From NCBI GenBank assembly GCA_963807675.1, contig CAWECP010000002.1:124001-188000 (forward strand): a DNA stretch of 64,000 bases, written 5' to 3'. Below are positions 60,888 through 64,000 of this stretch, piece after piece. Made by a program: the position numbers and the translations under genes. Origin of the DNA: Bog-473 sp963807675. GTDB lineage: Bacteria > Actinomycetota > Acidimicrobiia > Acidimicrobiales > RAAP-2. Numbering within the stretch: the stretch's first letter is position 1; every line of letters begins with the position of its first letter. The notes below the pieces were generated by a model. That model saw only the letters and a list, made by a program, of their open reading frames with translations. It made no database searches and was not told the origin of the DNA.

Positions 60888-62504
60888 TCAGGCCACCACC
60901 ACCGCACCGAACCAGGGCTCGAGCGTCAAGGCGCCCTCGCAGGCCGACCCCTCGAGCCCGACGTCGGTGCTCACCGCCACCGTGCCCGACACCGACCCGA
61001 ACGTCGCCGCCCGGGCCGACATGTTCAGCAGCACGGCGGCACCGGCACCGGCACCGGCGCCCCGCGCGTAGGCCCACGTGCCCTCGGGCGAGGGCAGCGT
61101 CCGGTACGACCCCACGGCGATGTCCTCGTTCGCCGCACGCACGGCGATCACCCGCCGGCACAGCTCGAGCACCGAGTCGGCGTCGCCCGTCTGGTCGGCC
61201 ACGTTGCACGTCGAGGGGTCGGCCATGGGCAGCCACGTGCGCACGCCGGGCTCGGTGAACCCGCCCCCCGGGCCGCCGTGCCACGGCATGGGTGTGCGCT
61301 CGGGGTCGCGGCCCGCGTACGGCCAGAAACGGATGCCGACGGGATCGAGCAGGTCCTCCTTCTCCAGGGTGGCGTCGACCAGTCCGATCTCGTCACCGGC
61401 GTAGAGGAACGGCGTCCCCCGCAGGGTGAGCAGCATGAGGAGCGCCAGCTTGGCCACGGCGGGGTCGCCCCCGGCCCAGCGCGTGGCCAGTCGCGAGAAG
61501 TCGTGGTTGGAGCCGTGCCAGGTCGGCCAGGCCCCCTCGGGGAGCATCGCCTCCATGCCCTCGACCACCCCGCGCAGGGCCGCTGCCTCGAACGGCGCAT
61601 GCATGAATTGGAAGTTGAAGCCGCCGTGCAGCTCGTCGCGGCCGGTGCCGTAGAACTGCACCAGCCGCTCGAGCGTCTCCACGTTGGTCTCGCCGATCAG
61701 CAGACGCTCGGGCGTGTACGAGTCGGCGAGGACCCGCCAGTGCTTCAGGATGTCGTGCGCCTCGGGACGGTCGGTGTTGTACACCGCCTTCACGCCCATG
61801 AATTGCTGGTCCAAGGGGTCGTCCTCGGTGGCCGGCGGGTTGTCGCGCAGCAACGCGTCCTTAATCATCATGTTGCACACGTCGATGCGGAACCCCGCCA
61901 CGCCGCGGTCCCACCAGAAGCGCACGATGTCGTCGAACTCCTGGCGCACCGACTCGTTCCACCAGTTGAGGTCGGGTTGCTCCGCCACGAAGTTGTGCAG
62001 GTAGTACTGCCCGCTCGCCTCGTCGAGGTCCCAGGCCAGACCGCCGAAGATGCTCTTCCAGTTGTTCGGCGGGCTCCCGTCGGGCTTGGGGTCGGCCCAG
62101 ACGTAGTAGTCCCGGAGCGCCGACGCACGCCCGCCATCCCGCGCCTCGACGAACCAGGCGTGCTGGTCGCTCGTGTGGTTGGGCACCAGGTCCATCAGGA
62201 TGCGGATGCCCCGCCGTCCCGCCTCGGCCACCAGGCGGTCCAAATCGGCCAGCGTTCCGTAGGCGGGGTCGATGTCGCGGTAGTCCGACACGTCGTAGCC
62301 CCAGTCGCGGTTGGGCGAGCAGGTCACCGGCGACAGCCACACCCCGGTGATGCCGAGCTGCTGCAGGTGGTCGAGCTTGCCGATGATGCCGGGCAGGTCC
62401 CCGATGCCGTCACCGTTGGAGTCGGCGTACGAGCGTGGGTAGATCTGGTAGAAGACGCCCCCACGCCACCAGCGGTCGGGGTCCGTACTGGGGCTCACTG
62501 CCAT
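60888..62504 (-). CDS. GH13 alpha-glucosidase (oligo-1,6-glucosidase-like)
   Basis: This 538-residue glycoside hydrolase is complete. WWRGGVFYQIYPRSYADSNG opens the barrel. The four conserved regions are DLVPNH, GFRIDVCN (nucleophile Asp208), LLIGETNVE (acid/base Glu272) and GSNHDFSR (Asp335). WWNESVRQEFDDIVRFWWDR is typical of the GH13_23/30/31 alpha-glucosidases and trehalose/sucrose-type enzymes. There is no signal peptide, so it acts on imported oligosaccharides. AGGGACCCCC precedes the ATG. The glycosyltransferase gene begins two to three bases after its stop. Confidence 0.92.
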   Translation of the reverse strand: MAVSPSTDPDRWWRGGVFYQIYPRSYADSNGDGIGDLPGIIGKLDHLQQLGITGVWLSPVTCSPNRDWGYDVSDYRDIDPAYGTLADLDRLVAEAGRRGIRILMDLVPNHTSDQHAWFVEARDGGRASALRDYYVWADPKPDGSPPNNWKSIFGGLAWDLDEASGQYYLHNFVAEQPDLNWWNESVRQEFDDIVRFWWDRGVAGFRIDVCNMMIKDALLRDNPPATEDDPLDQQFMGVKAVYNTDRPEAHDILKHWRVLADSYTPERLLIGETNVETLERLVQFYGTGRDELHGGFNFQFMHAPFEAAALRGVVEGMEAMLPEGAWPTWHGSNHDFSRLATRWAGGDPAVAKLALLMLLTLRGTPFLYAGDEIGLVDATLEKEDLLDPVGIRFWPYAGRDPERTPMPWHGGPGGGFTEPGVRTWLPMADPSTCNVADQTGDADSVLELCRRVIAVRAANEDIAVGSYRTLPSPEGTWAYARGAGAGAGAAVLLNMSARAATFGSVSGTVAVSTDVGLEGSACEGALTLEPWFGAVVVA

Positions 62505-62598
62505 GGGGGTCCCTCCGCGTGCGTCGGCCCGGCCCGCCTGACCGGGCGGGGGTGGTCGGCTGGTCGCCGGGCAGCGTACCGACCCGTCCGGTCCCGGG

Positions 62599-63372
62599 TC
62601 AGGACCGGGCTTTCGCCTCCTCGAGGAGCTGCACCTCCAGCAGGGGCGGGAAGGCGGTGCCGTTGCCGTTGAAGGTCAGCTGTTGGGCCACCGCCCCCTT
62701 CACGAAGTCGACCTGGATGCTGGTGATGTCCAGCTGCTTGCCGTCGGCCTTCAGCGGGATCGACACCTCGAAGCCGGATTGCCCGGCGCCGAGGCTCCCC
62801 TTGGGCAGGCTGGTGATCGACACCGTCCCGACGGTGGTGCCGCTCCCCGCCTCTTGCTGGATGCTGGACCGCAGCGCCGAACTGCCGAGCGAGTTCATGC
62901 AGGTCGGAGTCTTGGTGCTGGCCACGGCGGTGTGCGCCGCCTGGGCCCGGGCGGCCGAGGTGTACAGGGAGACGTTGTCCTCGACGGCCAGGGTCTTCTC
63001 GGGGTTGGTGAAGTCGGGGCTGCTGTAGGTCACCGGTTTCTCGGTCGCCAGCTTCTTGGACGCGCCGATGCACGACGCCAGCTGCTTGGACACGGGGGCG
63101 ATCCGCGACGGTCCCGACACCGACGTCGTGGCCAGCCAGCCGGTCGGGAAGGAGGCCAGGGTGAGCAGGGCCGCCTTGGCCTTGGTCGCCACGGCCGGCG
63201 GCACAGTGGTGGTCGTGGTCTTGGATTTGGTGGCGGCACCGGCGGATCCGGGCAGCCCACCGAGCGCCGCCAGCACCACGACCAGCGCGGCGGCCGGACC
63301 CAGCCCGTGGCGACGCCCACGGCGGCCACCCAGCCGACGCTGGATGCTCGGGTCTCGCCGCCTGCTGGCCAT
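62599..63372 (-). CDS. secreted protein of unknown family, tandem paralogue 1
   Basis: This ~257-residue protein is not recognised by family. A basic N-terminus (MASRRRDPSIQRRLGGRRGR) leads to a signal helix (LGPAAALVVVLAALGGLPGS) with likely cleavage after GAA, a short Thr-rich linker, and a folded domain. LLTLASFPTGWLATTSV, SCIGASKK, YSSPDFTNPEKTLAV and PTCMNSLGSS recur in the same order in the next gene. Two Cys may form a disulphide. The ATG at 63372 is chosen as the start; codons upstream to 63429 are possible. A wall or extracellular binding role is plausible but unproven. Confidence 0.65.
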   Translation of the reverse strand: MASRRRDPSIQRRLGGRRGRRHGLGPAAALVVVLAALGGLPGSAGAATKSKTTTTTVPPAVATKAKAALLTLASFPTGWLATTSVSGPSRIAPVSKQLASCIGASKKLATEKPVTYSSPDFTNPEKTLAVEDNVSLYTSAARAQAAHTAVASTKTPTCMNSLGSSALRSSIQQEAGSGTTVGTVSITSLPKGSLGAGQSGFEVSIPLKADGKQLDITSIQVDFVKGAVAQQLTFNGNGTAFPPLLEVQLLEEAKARS

Positions 63373-63409
63373 CAACCGAACGCTACCGGCCACCGCCGCG
63401 CGCCCCGGG

Positions 63410-64000
63410 TCAGGACCGGTTGTCGGCAACTCTGACCAGGTGCTTCTCGAGCGACGCGGGGAACGGCGGCCCGATGGAGGTGAGGGTGAGCTGGACCCCG
63501 GACTTGCCGCGCACCGAGACCACCTCGCCGATCGAGGTCTGGACCGTGACGCCCTGGTCGGTCACCGGGAAGGACAGGAGGAAGCCGGTCGAGCCGGGAA
63601 CCAGCTCCGCCCTGGGCACCGGGGTCACCGTGATCGTCCCCACCGTTGACCCGACGGGAAAGGAACGGTCGATCTCCGACTTCTCCGCGCCCTGGAGGAG
63701 CGCCGTCATACAGGCCGGGACCTTCGGATTGGCCAGCGAGGCGTACTGCACCTGGCTCTCCTTCGCCGTGGCGAAGATCGAGAGGTTCTCCTGCGCGTAG
63801 TCCGTCTGGCTCGAGTTCTCGAAGTTCGGGCTCGTGGCCGACGGCGCGTTCTGCTCGAGGATCGACCGGGCGACACCCAGACAGCCCGCCAGCTGCTCCT
63901 CGCCCGGGAAGACGTCCGGGCGGCTGCCCTTGTCGGTCCTGACCGACCCTTGCCCCTTCCAGCTCGTCGGGAAGTCGGACCTGACCAGGAGCTCCGTCTT
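63410..64000 (-). CDS. secreted protein of unknown family, tandem paralogue 2 (5' end outside window)
   Basis: Only the last ~196 residues are present, and the frame is open to the window edge. ELLVRSDFPTSWKGQGSV, GCLGVARS, TSPNFENSSQTDYAQENLS, PACMTALLQG, VGTITVTPVPRAELVPGS and the ending FPASLEKHLVRVADNRS align with paralogue 1 in order and spacing, including both cysteines. The genes are in tandem on the same strand, 37 bases apart, so they arose by duplication and are probably cotranscribed. No function is known. Confidence 0.65.
   Translation of the reverse strand, partial: KTELLVRSDFPTSWKGQGSVRTDKGSRPDVFPGEEQLAGCLGVARSILEQNAPSATSPNFENSSQTDYAQENLSIFATAKESQVQYASLANPKVPACMTALLQGAEKSEIDRSFPVGSTVGTITVTPVPRAELVPGSTGFLLSFPVTDQGVTVQTSIGEVVSVRGKSGVQLTLTSIGPPFPASLEKHLVRVADNRS

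Overview
The window is about 70% G+C and looks like the chromosome of a high-GC actinobacterium, most likely of the class Acidimicrobiia or a close relative. The evidence is the actinobacterial order of the ribosomal and glmM-glmS-alr-tsa genes, the acyl-CoA carboxylase epsilon subunit, the F420/PPOX-type protein, and an NlpC/P60 protein with 'ASDGGIFSYGDA' repeats, which I associate with that class. The class assignment is inference. No rRNA, tRNA, phage, transposon or CRISPR was seen. No gene-free stretch exceeds 300 bases.

Region 1 (1-13.7 kb) is acyl-CoA metabolism. It encodes acetyl-CoA acetyltransferase, 3-hydroxybutyryl-CoA dehydrogenase, crotonyl-CoA carboxylase/reductase, ethylmalonyl/methylmalonyl-CoA epimerase, ethylmalonyl-CoA mutase, and an acyl-CoA carboxylase beta subunit with its epsilon subunit. 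Together these form much of the ethylmalonyl-CoA pathway for acetyl-CoA assimilation. A 14-bp palindrome (TTACCGGCCGGTAA, 13/14 in the second copy) sits in the ccr/thiolase divergent promoter and over the hbd promoter, suggesting one regulator. Interspersed are lysC-sixA, two cyclophilins and a peptidase-S51-like protein that lacks the nucleophile. Region 2 (13.8-21 kb) is a branched-chain amino-acid-type ABC importer with two ATPases, two accessory envelope proteins, a lipoprotein receptor and a fused LivH-LivM permease.

Region 3 (21-45 kb) is the str-S10-spc-alpha ribosomal supercluster: rpsL, rpsG, fusA, tuf, rpsJ, then rplC to rplO, secY, adk, map, an interruption (NlpC/P60 and VOC proteins), infA, rpmJ, rpsM, rpsK, rpsD, rpoA, rplQ and truA. 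Five neighbouring ribosomal proteins (L4, L22, S3, L29, S17) carry long acidic or Ala/Glu-rich tails. L4 and S17 share an identical 18-residue block, and the L29 tail is His/Asp-rich. Region 4 (45-57.6 kb) has an FtsX-type permease on the opposite strand, then rplM-rpsI-glmM and glmS-acpS-nnr-alr-udg-tsaE-tsaB-rimI, covering amino-sugar and D-alanine supply, ACP activation, NAD(P)HX repair, uracil repair and tRNA t6A synthesis. Region 5 (57.6-64 kb) is accessory: a PPOX-fold protein, an aldo/keto reductase, a GYD-domain protein, a glycosyltransferase, a GH13 glucosidase and two tandem secreted paralogues, the last cut by the window end.

Quality warning: at least ten single-base frameshifts break otherwise well-conserved genes, including essential single-copy rpsC, rplN, rplF and rpsM. 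All three deletions shorten a C or G run and all insertions add one C or G, so these are probably sequence errors. They are annotated as genes with the break positions stated. Several genes have a TANNNT element 7-8 bases before the start codon with no Shine-Dalgarno sequence, consistent with leaderless mRNAs. Two genes (infA and a DUF4031 gene) appear to start at CTG.
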